A stretch of DNA of 64,000 bases from an uncultured Bacteroidales bacterium (GCA_937926515.1 CALAZZ010000227.1:59248-123247), one strand, 5' to 3'; shown: positions 35,569 to 45,795, counted from the stretch's first letter. Program-made: numbers and translations. The notes: generated from the letters alone by a model not told the origin.

Positions 35569-37059
35569 TCAGCTTACTTCTCTGGCATCGACCAGTAATT
35601 TTATCAACTCCCTCAACCGGATTACGCCTGTTAGAAAAACAAGTATCATGTTGAACCCCAGCGCCAGTAACATTTTCCAGATCCAATTCAGGGGTAGATA
35701 CATCGAACCGAAAGCCGTAAATGATGCAATGACAAAAAACAGGATAATACGTATCCAGAAATTTTGACTAAAATCAAGTTTGAAAACGTGTGTAGCGATA
35801 AAAAACTGTACGACAGCAGTTAATAGCTGAGCAGTTAAATTTGCATAGGCAGCTCCGATTGCTTCAAATCGAGGAATCAAAATAAAGTTAAGCAATAAAT
35901 TTATCACTACACCGCTGGCAGCAGTAATGTTGAGCATCTTGAGTTTTCCGCCTGCTGTAAGAAGAGTGCCAAAAATATATGTCGTGGAAACCGCAATGAA
36001 ACTGCCCATTAATACCCTAAAAACGGTTGAGGCATGTTCCAATCGATAATCAAAGTCAACTGCTGATTCCCCTGCCCTCAATCCATAAAGCAAATTCATG
36101 ATCTCAGTGCTATAAAAAAAAGTTGAAACTGCGATTATAAATGCCATAGAGATGATCAAACTGAATGATAGTTTGGCAAGTTGATTGACCGATTCGCGCC
36201 GTTTCAGTTGTGCGGAAAAAAGCGGCAATAGCAAAACCGAAAACAGCAATGATATATTATTGCCGGCATCAAGCAACCGAAAAGCCTGACCATAAATGCC
36301 TGTTTGCCTGAAACCGATTTCATCAGACAACAATCTTTCGAGCAAGACCGGTTCTGCTCTGCTATAGAAGCTCATCAACAAAACCAACAGTGCAAATGGA
36401 AGACTCTTGCGAATGATCATGAGTGAAAATGGCAAACTAAATGTCAGATGTATCGGTCCGGCATATCTTAGAACGAATAAGAAAGCAATGAGGAAAGTGA
36501 TGAGATAAGCTGCAGTTTGTGCGTATACAAACCATTGAATCTGAAATGGCTTATCAACAAATCCAGACCATAACAGCACACTGCATATGAGTATCATCAA
36601 TATGCGATCGAGCACAGACAGAAAGCTATCCGTCTTAAATAAAAGCAATCCTGAAATATTCGACCTCAAGTATAGTATAAATGACAATAGAACCTGGTTA
36701 AACCCAACCCATGCAAGCATCTTCATCTGGTCGGCATTATAGCCAATAACAAACCCGATGCTAAATGCAACCAAAGCATACAATACACCCAGCACAAGTT
36801 TCATACTGGTTATACCAGCAAAATGTTTGCTGAGCAACTGATTGTTTTGTGCGATGTTGCGATTGTTAAAATTGGTGATGCCCAGGTCAAGCAATATATA
36901 AAATAGGAATGAATAACTATAAATGGATAAATAGAATCCATACATGGCATCACCAACAGCATTTTGAACAGCGCGGTCAACACCTAAAATCCAAAATGGT
37001 TTTACCAGGAGATTAAGGAATAGCAATAATGCCAGATTTCGTACAAATCGGTTTTGCAT
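35569..37059 (-). CDS. Polysaccharide flippase (Wzx/MATE-like)
   Basis: A 496-residue membrane protein with about 14 hydrophobic helices, of the oligosaccharide flippase superfamily. Visible family features are NFNNRNIAQNN in the first cytoplasmic loop and GSFIAVSTTYIFGTLLTAGG in the second half. It would move lipid-linked sugar units across the inner membrane. It follows the FkbM methyltransferase gene by 29 bases on the same strand and lies near glycosyltransferase genes, which supports surface-polysaccharide work. Confidence 0.85.
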   Translation of the reverse strand: MQNRFVRNLALLLFLNLLVKPFWILGVDRAVQNAVGDAMYGFYLSIYSYSFLFYILLDLGITNFNNRNIAQNNQLLSKHFAGITSMKLVLGVLYALVAFSIGFVIGYNADQMKMLAWVGFNQVLLSFILYLRSNISGLLLFKTDSFLSVLDRILMILICSVLLWSGFVDKPFQIQWFVYAQTAAYLITFLIAFLFVLRYAGPIHLTFSLPFSLMIIRKSLPFALLVLLMSFYSRAEPVLLERLLSDEIGFRQTGIYGQAFRLLDAGNNISLLFSVLLLPLFSAQLKRRESVNQLAKLSFSLIISMAFIIAVSTFFYSTEIMNLLYGLRAGESAVDFDYRLEHASTVFRVLMGSFIAVSTTYIFGTLLTAGGKLKMLNITAASGVVINLLLNFILIPRFEAIGAAYANLTAQLLTAVVQFFIATHVFKLDFSQNFWIRIILFFVIASFTAFGSMYLPLNWIWKMLLALGFNMILVFLTGVIRLRELIKLLVDAREVS

Positions 37060-37088
37060 GCCTGGTTTTTGTTCGGTAGTTGAAGTGG

Positions 37089-37823
37089 CTAAGGTACAAA
37101 AAAGAAATTCTGTGTTTGATGCTTGTCAGATCGATATGGAACCAGTTTTTTTCTATGAATCACCATAATATGATACCCTAAAGAAGATAGCAGGTCGAAA
37201 CAGCGTTTTCGGTTTTCGTTTTCCCATAACTCAGTATATATTAGTGGCTTGTGTTGCCTGATAAGTTGCTCTCCGCCTTGAAGAGCGTAGTATTCGAAAT
37301 TCTCAACATCAAGCTTGATAGCATTAAGTTTCACTTTTATAGCTTGCAGTTCCTTATAATCATCCAATCTGATAATTGGGGCCTGGTATTTGGTTCCTTC
37401 ATTAAAATCCTGTATGCTATCATGTACTATATGACTTAAGCCCTGCATCTTAACATCATCAAGGATGGGCATAACCATTTCGACTCTGCCACTCTGATGA
37501 CCAACAGCAGTTTCAACCACTTTCACATTCTTGATGCTGTAAAATCTTAGAACTCTCTTAAGCGCCTTAATATTTTGTGGTATTGGTTCAAAAGCGATAA
37601 TTTCAGACTTTCTCAGCCGGCGACCAAGCCAAACTGACATGATGCCAATATTAGCCCCTACATCCAACACAGTACCATCATCAGGGATCATTCTCAGGAA
37701 ATGAATAAAATCCCGTTCATTGCGATTCCAGCGTAAAGTGGTAATAATTGCGACTGCAAAGAAAAACAGGTAACGGTCGAAACCAAGTATTTTTTGAAGC
37801 ACCTTTTTAAGCCATGCCTTCAT
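37089..37823 (-). CDS. FkbM-family SAM-dependent methyltransferase
   Basis: A 244-residue enzyme from the ATG at 37823. The SAM site is VLDVGANIGIMSVWLG, followed by IIAFEPIPQNIKAL and IKLDVENFEYYALQGG, the FkbM signature. The frame stays open up to an ATG at 37961, but that would overlap the divergent glycosyltransferase gene by 65 bases, and a TAACTTTG promoter element sits between the two ATGs; the short start is therefore preferred. It probably O-methylates a sugar of a surface polymer. Cotranscribed with the flippase. Confidence 0.85.
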   Translation of the reverse strand: MKAWLKKVLQKILGFDRYLFFFAVAIITTLRWNRNERDFIHFLRMIPDDGTVLDVGANIGIMSVWLGRRLRKSEIIAFEPIPQNIKALKRVLRFYSIKNVKVVETAVGHQSGRVEMVMPILDDVKMQGLSHIVHDSIQDFNEGTKYQAPIIRLDDYKELQAIKVKLNAIKLDVENFEYYALQGGEQLIRQHKPLIYTELWENENRKRCFDLLSSLGYHIMVIHRKKLVPYRSDKHQTQNFFFVP

Positions 37824-37843
37824 TATTTTTCTGATATTTGCGC

Positions 37844-37851
37844 CAAAGTTA
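37844..37851 (-). promoter_or_regulatory. -7 promoter element of the FkbM-flippase unit
   Basis: TAACTTTG on the minus strand fits TAnnTTTG and lies 20 bases before the ATG at 37823. It decides the FkbM start. A less good TACGTTTC (37860-37867) on the plus strand may serve the divergent glycosyltransferase. Confidence 0.6.
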
Positions 37852-37896
37852 CCACTTATTACGTTTCGTAAACCTGGCCTAAAACCATCATCTATC

Positions 37897-39039
37897 TTGA
37901 AAATAGCTGTAAACACGCGGTTACTTATTAAAAACAAGCTGGAAGGTATTGGTTGGTTCACTTATGAAACGCTTAAACGAATTGTCATACAACATCCTGA
38001 TGTAACTTTTTACTTTTTATTTGACCGCAAACCTGATCATGAATTTCTTTTTGCTGACAACATCAAACCCATTGTTTTGTTACCGCAGGCGCGGCACCCC
38101 GTGTTGTTCTACTTGTGGTTTGAATGGTCTGTGCCATGGATTTTAAAAAAAATCAATCCTGATTTGTTCCTTTCACCTGACGGATACATTTCACTCTCAA
38201 CAAACATACCCACACTCGCTGTAATACACGATCTTAACTTTGAACATTTTCCTAAAGATCTGCCTCCATTGGTGCGGAGGTATTATAAGCATTTTTTTTC
38301 ACGCTTTGCCAGAAAAGCCAGCAGAATAGGAACTGTTTCTTCCTACTCCAAAAAAGATATCCAAGAATCATATGGCATTGAAGAGTCAAAAATTGATGTG
38401 ATATATAATGGTGTAAATGAACAGTTTGAACCTGTAGATAATGATGTAATCACAACTACAAGAGCTAAATATAGCGGCGGCAAACCCTATTTTCTCTTTG
38501 TTGGATCACTTCATCCTCGAAAAAATCTGGCTCGATTGTTTAATGCATTTGATATGTTTCGTACCCAAAGTAATTATGATATAAAACTCTTGGTTGTAGG
38601 TGAAAAAAAATGGTGGACTGAACCAATCAGGTTAGCTTATGAGCAAATGACCAATAAGGAGCATGTCATCTTCAGTGGGCGATTAAACCCTATGGAACTC
38701 AGGCGCGTTACTGCCTCAGCATTTGCAACCACTTATGTATCTTATTTTGAAGGGTTTGGTATTCCTATTGTCGAGTCTTTCAAAACAGGTGTGCCCGTGA
38801 TCACTTCAAATGTAACATCCATGCCTGAAGTTGCAGGCGATGCAGCTTTATTGGTGGATCCATTTAGCACAAAAGATATCGTGTCAGCAATGATTAAAAT
38901 AACAGAAGATGAAACGCTAAGGAAAACACTGATTACCAAGGGACTTGAGCGCTGTAAAATGTATACCTGGCAAAAATCGGCAGATCGACTCTGGGAGAGT
39001 ATTGAGAAAACCATACAAACCAAAACAGATAACACATGA
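37897..39039 (+). CDS. Glycosyltransferase, GT4 family (GT-B fold)
   Basis: A 380-residue enzyme. The N-terminal MKIAVNTRLL and the GIGWFTYETLKRI segment, the FLFVGSLHPRKNL motif that opens the donor domain, and the SYFEGFGIPIVESFKTGVPV nucleotide-sugar site with its two Glu residues mark the family. The start codon is TTG (37897-37899), supported because MKIAVNTRLL is the usual beginning; no Shine-Dalgarno site is visible. It overlaps purD by four bases (ATGA). The sugar and acceptor are unknown. Confidence 0.92.
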   Translation: MKIAVNTRLLIKNKLEGIGWFTYETLKRIVIQHPDVTFYFLFDRKPDHEFLFADNIKPIVLLPQARHPVLFYLWFEWSVPWILKKINPDLFLSPDGYISLSTNIPTLAVIHDLNFEHFPKDLPPLVRRYYKHFFSRFARKASRIGTVSSYSKKDIQESYGIEESKIDVIYNGVNEQFEPVDNDVITTTRAKYSGGKPYFLFVGSLHPRKNLARLFNAFDMFRTQSNYDIKLLVVGEKKWWTEPIRLAYEQMTNKEHVIFSGRLNPMELRRVTASAFATTYVSYFEGFGIPIVESFKTGVPVITSNVTSMPEVAGDAALLVDPFSTKDIVSAMIKITEDETLRKTLITKGLERCKMYTWQKSADRLWESIEKTIQTKTDNT

Positions 39040-40328
39040 ATATCTTGATCATTGGAGCTGGTGGACGCGAGCATGCACTTGCCTGGAAGATTAGCCAAAG
39101 CGAAAAAGTCAAAGACATATATATTGCACCTGGCAATGCAGGCACCTTACAATATGGAAAAAACCTGCCAGTAGATACTTCCGACTATGAGGGTTTACGC
39201 CAGGCATGCATCGAAAATATGATCAATATGGTTGTTGTTGGCCCTGAAGCGCCTCTTGCCAATGGCATCGCTGATTTTTTCTTTTCCGATCCCATATTGA
39301 AAGACATCATGCTGATTGGTCCTGATGCAGCAGCTGCGCGCCTTGAAGGAAGTAAAGCTTTTGCAAAAGCATTTATGCGAAAATATAACATTCCAACAGC
39401 CAGAAGTTTTACAACCACTGCAGATAATTTCGATGAAGGAATTCAATTCATGAATAAGCTCAAGGAACCATTTGTACTTAAAGCCGATGGGCTGGCTGCA
39501 GGGAAAGGTGTGCTTATCATCAATGATTATGAGGATGCCGTAAATGAACTTAAGAATATGCTCGATGGTAAATTTGGGCATGCGTCAAAAAAGGTTGTTA
39601 TTGAAGAGTTTTTGTCAGGAATTGAGCTTTCTGTTTTTGTAATCACCGATGGAACAAGCTGGAAACTAATGCCCTCCGCAAAGGACTACAAAAGAATTGG
39701 TGAGGGTGATACTGGCCCCAATACCGGTGGTATGGGAGCCGTATCGCCTGTTGTTTTTGCTGATAAAAGTTTCATGGAAAAGGTTGAATCAAGTATTATC
39801 GAACCTACAATCAAAGGGTTACAGTCTGAGAAAATGAAATATAAAGGCTTCATTTTCTTCGGACTGATGAATGTTGAAGGATCTCCTTATGTAATTGAAT
39901 ATAATGTCAGGCTTGGCGATCCCGAAACGGAATGTATTTTACCCCGGATCAGCAGTGATCTGGTTGACTTATTTGAAGGTGTGGCAACCGAATCATTAGC
40001 AGAAAGAACCCTGAGCATTGATGACCGAACGGCTGTTACCGTCATCTTAGCTTCTGAGGGCTATCCGGGTCAATATGCTAAAAACAAATTAATTACCGGA
40101 TTTGATGCAACAAAAAACTGCATTGTTTTTCATGCAGGAACTGGTATTGATGTGGAAACTGAAAAAATTAAAACCATTGGCGGAAGGGTAATCGCTATCA
40201 CTGCACTTGAATACAATATTGACCTGGCGCGTAAAAATGCATTTATGAATGCTGAACTCATTCAGTTCGACGGAAAATATTTCAGAAAAGATATTGGTCT
40301 TGATCTGATCAACTACCACCAGGTTTGA
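39036..40328 (+). CDS. purD: Phosphoribosylamine-glycine ligase
   Basis: A 430-residue ATP-grasp enzyme for the second step of purine synthesis. It opens with MNILIIGAGGREHALAWK and has GPEAPLANGIADFF, the LKADGLAAGKGV ATP-binding loop, PNTGGMGAVSPV and NVRLGDPETECILPR. Complete and of normal length. It overlaps the glycosyltransferase gene, and the DUF6427 gene follows after 33 bases. Confidence 0.97.
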   Translation: MNILIIGAGGREHALAWKISQSEKVKDIYIAPGNAGTLQYGKNLPVDTSDYEGLRQACIENMINMVVVGPEAPLANGIADFFFSDPILKDIMLIGPDAAAARLEGSKAFAKAFMRKYNIPTARSFTTTADNFDEGIQFMNKLKEPFVLKADGLAAGKGVLIINDYEDAVNELKNMLDGKFGHASKKVVIEEFLSGIELSVFVITDGTSWKLMPSAKDYKRIGEGDTGPNTGGMGAVSPVVFADKSFMEKVESSIIEPTIKGLQSEKMKYKGFIFFGLMNVEGSPYVIEYNVRLGDPETECILPRISSDLVDLFEGVATESLAERTLSIDDRTAVTVILASEGYPGQYAKNKLITGFDATKNCIVFHAGTGIDVETEKIKTIGGRVIAITALEYNIDLARKNAFMNAELIQFDGKYFRKDIGLDLINYHQV

Positions 40329-40361
40329 TACGAACCTAGCTGGTAATAAAACAATTGACAA

Positions 40362-41345
40362 ATGTTGGTAAAGTTTTTTCGGTCAAGCTTTGCTTCTCAA
40401 TATATTGCACTGGTTATCATGGCCCTAATACTATGGTTACCTGCATTTCTTAACCCTCAAACGTATATTTTTATTGACCCACTTAGCCCTTTTACCAGGC
40501 TGTTGGATTTTATGCTTGGGCCTTATCCATTGTTGACCAATATTATTGCTTTCGTTTTTTTAATTATCCAGGCCTTGTTCTTTAATGCAATATTAGCTGC
40601 CAACGGTTTGATAACAAGGGTTAGCTCCATTGGTGCTTTCGTGTATATTTTACTCATGAGTCAGGTTCAATATCAAACGGGGCTTTACGATTATTTAATT
40701 GCCGCATTTTTTATTCTGGCAGCAATACACACCATTTTACTCCTTTACGACTCGAACGACCCAAACATTTACCTTTATAACACAGGATTTTTTGCTGCGC
40801 TTGCCTCACTTTTCTATTTTCCCTCAATACTTATCATCATTTGGATATGGCTCTGCTTGCTTAGTTTCCGACAAGTTTTCCTGAGAGGATGGGTGATTAC
40901 GATCATTGGTTTTTTGACGCCTTATTTTTTTCTGATCACCTGGTTTTACCTGAGTGATCAATTGGCTGACCGCATTGAAGTTTATCACACTTTTTTTAGT
41001 AAGATCAGTATTAATACAGCTGGAATTCAGATTGTGGAATGGGCAGCCTGGATCGTTTTATTAATCCTGATTCTGTTATCGGTCGTGGGACTATATGGTA
41101 AGCAAATTGAAAAAAATGTAAGCATCCGGACAAAGATTAAACTGAGTTCATGGTTGTTTATCATAACCTTGTTAAGTCTGTTTTACAATATTCATGTGGT
41201 AGCACTCAACGGCATGGTTCTTATTCCGGCAGCTATATTTATTTCCTATTATTTGTCCTACACACGCAAACTATTTGCACCACAATTGCTTTTGGTTATC
41301 TGGATCGTATTATCTATCATGAATCAATATTTATCTCTTTTATAA
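40362..41345 (+). CDS. DUF6427-like multi-pass membrane protein
   Basis: A 327-residue protein with about nine to ten hydrophobic helices and few charged loops. It resembles the Bacteroidota DUF6427 family, which is often found near purD; the family match is from memory and moderate. Function unknown. Its stop overlaps the rnhB start as TAATG. Confidence 0.6.
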   Translation: MLVKFFRSSFASQYIALVIMALILWLPAFLNPQTYIFIDPLSPFTRLLDFMLGPYPLLTNIIAFVFLIIQALFFNAILAANGLITRVSSIGAFVYILLMSQVQYQTGLYDYLIAAFFILAAIHTILLLYDSNDPNIYLYNTGFFAALASLFYFPSILIIIWIWLCLLSFRQVFLRGWVITIIGFLTPYFFLITWFYLSDQLADRIEVYHTFFSKISINTAGIQIVEWAAWIVLLILILLSVVGLYGKQIEKNVSIRTKIKLSSWLFIITLLSLFYNIHVVALNGMVLIPAAIFISYYLSYTRKLFAPQLLLVIWIVLSIMNQYLSLL

Positions 41346-41962
41346 TGAGAAAATTAGCGGTCTATTCCCAAAATCAATATATTGAAGCCGGTTGTGATGA
41401 AGCCGGCAGGGGTTGCCTGGCAGGCCCCGTAGTGGCGGCGGCTGTTATTTTGCCCGTGACTTTCTACCATCCCTGGCTTAATGATTCAAAAAAAATGACA
41501 GCTTCAAAGCGTGAAATGCTTTCTATTATTATCAGAGAACAAGCTGTCGATTGGGCTGTTGGAATTGCAACAGTGGAAGAAATAGATGCGCTGAATATAT
41601 TACAGGCCACATTTCTGGCTATGCATCGTGCCATTGATTCACTTAATAATAGGGCACAGCTTTTGCTCATTGATGGAAATCGATTTAAACCTTACTTAAA
41701 TATACCCCATCGTTGTGTTGTAGGAGGTGATGGTAAATACAGCCATATAGCTGCAGCCTCTGTGCTGGCTAAAACCACCAGGGATGAAATGATGCAGGAC
41801 TTGCACTTTCAATTTCCATATTATGGTTGGGTTAATAATAAAGGATATCCCACAGCTAAGCACAAGGATGCGATCAGAAAGTACGGTATTTGTGATCATC
41901 ACCGAAAAAGCTTTAACCTGGGCAAACAGCTTGAACTTTTTACACCCAAAACAAATCAATGA
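41345..41962 (+). CDS. rnhB: Ribonuclease HII
   Basis: A 205-residue enzyme from the ATG at 41345 (MRKLAVYSQN). It removes RNA from RNA:DNA hybrids and single misplaced ribonucleotides. The metal-site motif DEAGRG is at 18-23, LLLIDGNRF supplies the third acidic residue and KTTRDEMM the fourth. The frame is open upstream to 41150, but that part is the DUF6427 gene read in another frame. Translation is probably coupled to DUF6427 through TAATG. Confidence 0.94.
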   Translation: MRKLAVYSQNQYIEAGCDEAGRGCLAGPVVAAAVILPVTFYHPWLNDSKKMTASKREMLSIIIREQAVDWAVGIATVEEIDALNILQATFLAMHRAIDSLNNRAQLLLIDGNRFKPYLNIPHRCVVGGDGKYSHIAAASVLAKTTRDEMMQDLHFQFPYYGWVNNKGYPTAKHKDAIRKYGICDHHRKSFNLGKQLELFTPKTNQ

Positions 41963-42089
41963 TCAATGGGCTGTTGTCATCAATAAATATCAACATCTTA
42001 CTGTTAGCTTCTAACAACAGCCATCATCAGGGAAGCGTCTATTTTACTCTATCTTTGAAATAAATTCACCACATCGCTGTTTATCAGGC

Positions 42090-44774
42090 ATGAAAAAACC
42101 ATTCAGAATAACATATTTTTTACTTATACTGCTCGCAGTGATTGCGATTGGTGTTTTCCTGTTCTCACAAATCAAACCTGTCTATAAAAATTTTTATGAT
42201 GCCATTCCGAAAAGTTCGATAGCCATTATTGAGTCAAATAATACGAAAGGCTTATGGAACAAAATTAATTCAGGTAATGGGTTCTGGAATGATTTAACTG
42301 TTTATCCCACTATTGGGGGGGTGGATGATAAGCTAAAACTGATGGACACGTTAATAGGGGACAACCCATCACTCCGAAATGCTTTAAGGGACAAACAATT
42401 GGCTATGGTTCTGCACGAGATCAGCGATGATATTGGGATAATCTTGATCATTGAAACATTAGGAGAACTTCGTTTTGGTGAAGTTGAAAATTTGATAAAC
42501 AATTCACCCGGACAAAGATTTACTCTTGAAAAACACAAACATAAACAATACCTGGTTGGGAAAATATTTGATCAAGTTGATCAAACTGAATTTTGGTTCA
42601 GCATCCTCAATGGCTTATTCATTGGAAGTTATAACCGTTTACTACTCGAGCTTAGCCTTGAACAAACCGAAAGCGAAGATAATTTGCTGCATGATGCATC
42701 ATTTAAACGCTTAAGGGAAACCTCGGGCAGGTCAGTGGATGGATATATTTTTGCTCATGGCAGCAGGGTAGCAAAACTGATACGATCAGGTTCAGCACAA
42801 GCATATAAGGAATTAGCATTTGATGCATTTGAAAATTTTTCCGGCTGGTCCTCCCTGGATCTTATTCTCAAACCCAATGAAATCCTGCTAAACGGATATA
42901 CCGATATCGATAATCTAGATCTTGATTATTTGGCTGCAATTATTGGGCACCATCCTGTTCAGCCACGCTTGCTCAATATCCTGCCTTTTAATACCAATGT
43001 ACTCATTCATTTCGGAATGGATGATTATGCTCGTTATTACGATAGTATGATCAACCAGACCGAACTTGAAGAACTGAACAATAAGTACAGCTTTAATTTC
43101 AGAAATAAACTGGTCGAACACATAGATGAAGAAGTCGTATTTGCAGTAGCAGGTGGCAAACCAACCGATGGAGCATTTTTTGCTGCCAAAGTGAAAAACC
43201 AGCAGCAAGTGGAGCAGTCGCTTCGTCAATTGGCCACCTTGTCAGTAAACAATCAACGCGCTGTGCAGGTGGAAAATATCACCATCTTGCACATAAATCT
43301 AAAAGGAATAATACCCCAGGTGTTTGGACCAGTTTTCAAAGAGGTTGACGGATTTTGGTATTCCCTTTTTGATAATTACTTATTGGTTTCCAATAATGTG
43401 CAGACATTGGAGGATATTATACGGCTATATCGCTCAGGCCGAACCTTAGATCTTAACGAAAATTTCAATTCCTTTGCCAACAACCTATCCTATCAATCAA
43501 ATATTTTCTTTTACTTGAATCTGCGCGAAAGCTCAGAAATATTGAACCAGTACCTCGATGAGCAATTTATGGGCCAAATAAACCAGAAACCTGAAGCAAT
43601 TAGAAATTTTGAGGGCCTTGCTGTTCAATTCAGCCATATCTCAGGGCTCATTTACACCAATATCTATTTAAAATATAACCCGGGATACAAGGAAGAGCGG
43701 TTGATCGAATGGCGTACAAAACTGGATGCAGCAATTGCAGGCAAACCTTCGATTATTGAGGATCATGTTACGGCTAAGTATAATGTGATTGTGTTTGATG
43801 CTGAAAATAATATGTACCTGATATCTCCTGATGGTGACATTTATTGGAAAAGAAAACTAAATGAAGAGCCTGTCAGCGAGGTGTTTGCTGTTGATTTCTA
43901 TAAAAATGGCCGTATACAATATCTGTTTAATACACCCAATTATCTGTATTTGATTGATCGAAACGGAGAAAATGTTGCCAATTATCCTGTTCGGCTCAGA
44001 TCGCAAGCAACAAATGGTATTTCAGTTTTCGATTACAGCAACAATCGTGATTACCGCATATTGGTAAACGGCGCTGATAAAACAACATATAATTATGATA
44101 TTCGTGGTCGTGAGGTTGATGGATGGCAAAAGCCCCGCACACAAGGGATTGTAACCAAACCTGTTGAACGCCTGGTAGCTGATGGACGCGATTACATCAT
44201 CATCACTGACATTGAAGGAAATATACGGATTGTTGACCGGCGTGGCCGCACAAGAATTAATCCAAGTGGAAAAATTGACAAGGCACTGCACTCAAACTTC
44301 TACGTAAACCGTACAAACAGCCGGGGTATTATACTGACCACAAACAGCGAGGGTCAATTGCTATATGTGGCAACTAACGGCACATTATCCACCACCGATT
44401 TTGGTTCCTTTAGTCCGCAGCATTTCTTTTTGTATGAAGACTATAATCAAAACAATTCAATTGATTTCATTTACCTGGACGACAACAAGCTTACTATTTT
44501 CGACCGTTTTCGTAATGTACTCTTCGAGAAAGTTTTCGCCAATAGCATAATTACCAAACCAGTGTTCTTCAATGTAACACGCTCCAAGCGATTGTTAGGG
44601 ATTGTTTCGGAAGCAAGCAAAGAGATATTCTTAATCGACAAGGATGGTTACATGATAACGAGCAGCGGCCTGGTGGGCGAAACACCATTTGCTGTGGGAA
44701 GCCTCCACAATGATCACGAAATAAACTTGATTACTGGCGTTGGAGATATCCTCTACAACTATGTGATTTTCTGA
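42090..44774 (+). CDS. Large membrane-anchored exported protein (DUF3352-like N-half, beta-propeller-like C-half)
   Basis: An 894-residue protein with one N-terminal membrane helix (about 8-27) that would leave the rest in the periplasm. Residues about 30-560 resemble DUF3352-type proteins (YDAIPKSSIAIIESN..., repeated blocks on protein level and amount); the family match is tentative. Residues about 575-894 hold repeated strands such as YLISPDGDIYWKRKL, YLYLIDRNGENVANYPV and NIRIVDRRGRTRINP, typical of a PQQ-like beta-propeller. A BamB-like role is conceivable but unsupported. It stands 127 bases after rnhB. Confidence 0.6.
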   Translation: MKKPFRITYFLLILLAVIAIGVFLFSQIKPVYKNFYDAIPKSSIAIIESNNTKGLWNKINSGNGFWNDLTVYPTIGGVDDKLKLMDTLIGDNPSLRNALRDKQLAMVLHEISDDIGIILIIETLGELRFGEVENLINNSPGQRFTLEKHKHKQYLVGKIFDQVDQTEFWFSILNGLFIGSYNRLLLELSLEQTESEDNLLHDASFKRLRETSGRSVDGYIFAHGSRVAKLIRSGSAQAYKELAFDAFENFSGWSSLDLILKPNEILLNGYTDIDNLDLDYLAAIIGHHPVQPRLLNILPFNTNVLIHFGMDDYARYYDSMINQTELEELNNKYSFNFRNKLVEHIDEEVVFAVAGGKPTDGAFFAAKVKNQQQVEQSLRQLATLSVNNQRAVQVENITILHINLKGIIPQVFGPVFKEVDGFWYSLFDNYLLVSNNVQTLEDIIRLYRSGRTLDLNENFNSFANNLSYQSNIFFYLNLRESSEILNQYLDEQFMGQINQKPEAIRNFEGLAVQFSHISGLIYTNIYLKYNPGYKEERLIEWRTKLDAAIAGKPSIIEDHVTAKYNVIVFDAENNMYLISPDGDIYWKRKLNEEPVSEVFAVDFYKNGRIQYLFNTPNYLYLIDRNGENVANYPVRLRSQATNGISVFDYSNNRDYRILVNGADKTTYNYDIRGREVDGWQKPRTQGIVTKPVERLVADGRDYIIITDIEGNIRIVDRRGRTRINPSGKIDKALHSNFYVNRTNSRGIILTTNSEGQLLYVATNGTLSTTDFGSFSPQHFFLYEDYNQNNSIDFIYLDDNKLTIFDRFRNVLFEKVFANSIITKPVFFNVTRSKRLLGIVSEASKEIFLIDKDGYMITSSGLVGETPFAVGSLHNDHEINLITGVGDILYNYVIF

Positions 44775-44808
44775 GAAAAATGAATGACTGCAAATTGAAT
44801 CAGTCAGG

Positions 44809-45795
44809 CTATTCTATCCCGCTGAAGTGTTTCATGAACTGTACACGTTCGTAGGCTGCTGGGTTATCAGCTTCCTTAACACTCATTTTTCCGATAAACT
44901 CACTTGTGTTCTTGAAGTTATGTTTCTGCATCCATGCCTCAATATCTTGCAGCATGACTCCAATCTCAGCAAAACCTTTTTTATACAGTATAGAGGCAAT
45001 TTGCACCGCCTTGGCACCTGCAAGCAATTGCTTGATTACAGCAGTGCCATCATGTATGCCTGTTGAAGCTGCAATATCACAATGAAGTTTGGTGGACATC
45101 ATGGCTACCCAGCGCAGTGATATGGCTAGCTCGGCAGGTGTACTGAAAACATTGGTGGCCTTGATCTCAAATTTATCAATATCAATATCAGGCGAAAAGA
45201 AACGATTAAATAAGACCATTCCCGAAATGCCTGTCCATGAAAGCTTAAGTGTCATTTTTGCCAAACTGGAAAAATAATAACTTATCTTGACCGAAACAGG
45301 AATCTTCAGCTTTTTGGAGATACGTTCAACAATATCAAAATAGACCTGTTCATTTTGCTCACCCGACATATGAGTGTTTGATGGTAGAACGAAAATATTG
45401 AGTTCCAAAGCATCAGCACCAGCTTCTTCTATCTTCTGTGCGAAATTGATCCATTCAGTTGCCGAGATACAATTGATACTTGCAATAACTGGTATATCAA
45501 CTGCTTGCTTGCTCTCTTTGATAAGTTTAAGATAATTACCAACATCATTATCCCTGGTGTAATTTCTTATATAATCCTCGGCCTCGGGGTAATAATTGAC
45601 CGGCTCATTTTGCATGAGGGTGTGACTGGCTGAATGCTTAATCTGCTCTTCGAACAAAGATTTTAATACAACAGCAGCCGCACCGTTACGAGCAGCTTCT
45701 TTGATATTTTCTACTGAATTTGTGAGCCCTGAACTACCAATAATTATTGGATTCTTCAGTTTAATGCCCATATAGGTTGTTGCAAGATTCACCAT
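44809..45795 (-). CDS. Dihydroorotate dehydrogenase-like flavoprotein
   Basis: A 328-residue TIM-barrel flavoenzyme. It has KNPIIIGSSGLTNSVENIK, AADALELNIFVLP-like sequence and a C-terminal FMN site with TGIHDGTAVIKQLLAGAKAV. It belongs to the DHOD-like branch rather than true PyrD: the usual NxSCPN motif is replaced by ELNIFVLPS. The natural reaction is unknown. The gene lies alone. Confidence 0.85.
   Translation of the reverse strand: MVNLATTYMGIKLKNPIIIGSSGLTNSVENIKEAARNGAAAVVLKSLFEEQIKHSASHTLMQNEPVNYYPEAEDYIRNYTRDNDVGNYLKLIKESKQAVDIPVIASINCISATEWINFAQKIEEAGADALELNIFVLPSNTHMSGEQNEQVYFDIVERISKKLKIPVSVKISYYFSSLAKMTLKLSWTGISGMVLFNRFFSPDIDIDKFEIKATNVFSTPAELAISLRWVAMMSTKLHCDIAASTGIHDGTAVIKQLLAGAKAVQIASILYKKGFAEIGVMLQDIEAWMQKHNFKNTSEFIGKMSVKEADNPAAYERVQFMKHFSGIE

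Noticed and set aside
37824..37961. Longer FkbM frame starting at 37961
   Set aside because: It would overlap the divergent glycosyltransferase by 65 bases and include a promoter element; the extra residues do not look like the family N-terminus.
41150..41344. Upstream extension of ribonuclease HII to 41150
   Set aside because: It is the DUF6427 gene read in another frame; the family starts at the ATG at 41345.
44785..44806. TGACTG/CAGTCA repeat between convergent genes as a terminator
   Set aside because: Only six pairs and no T-tract on either side.
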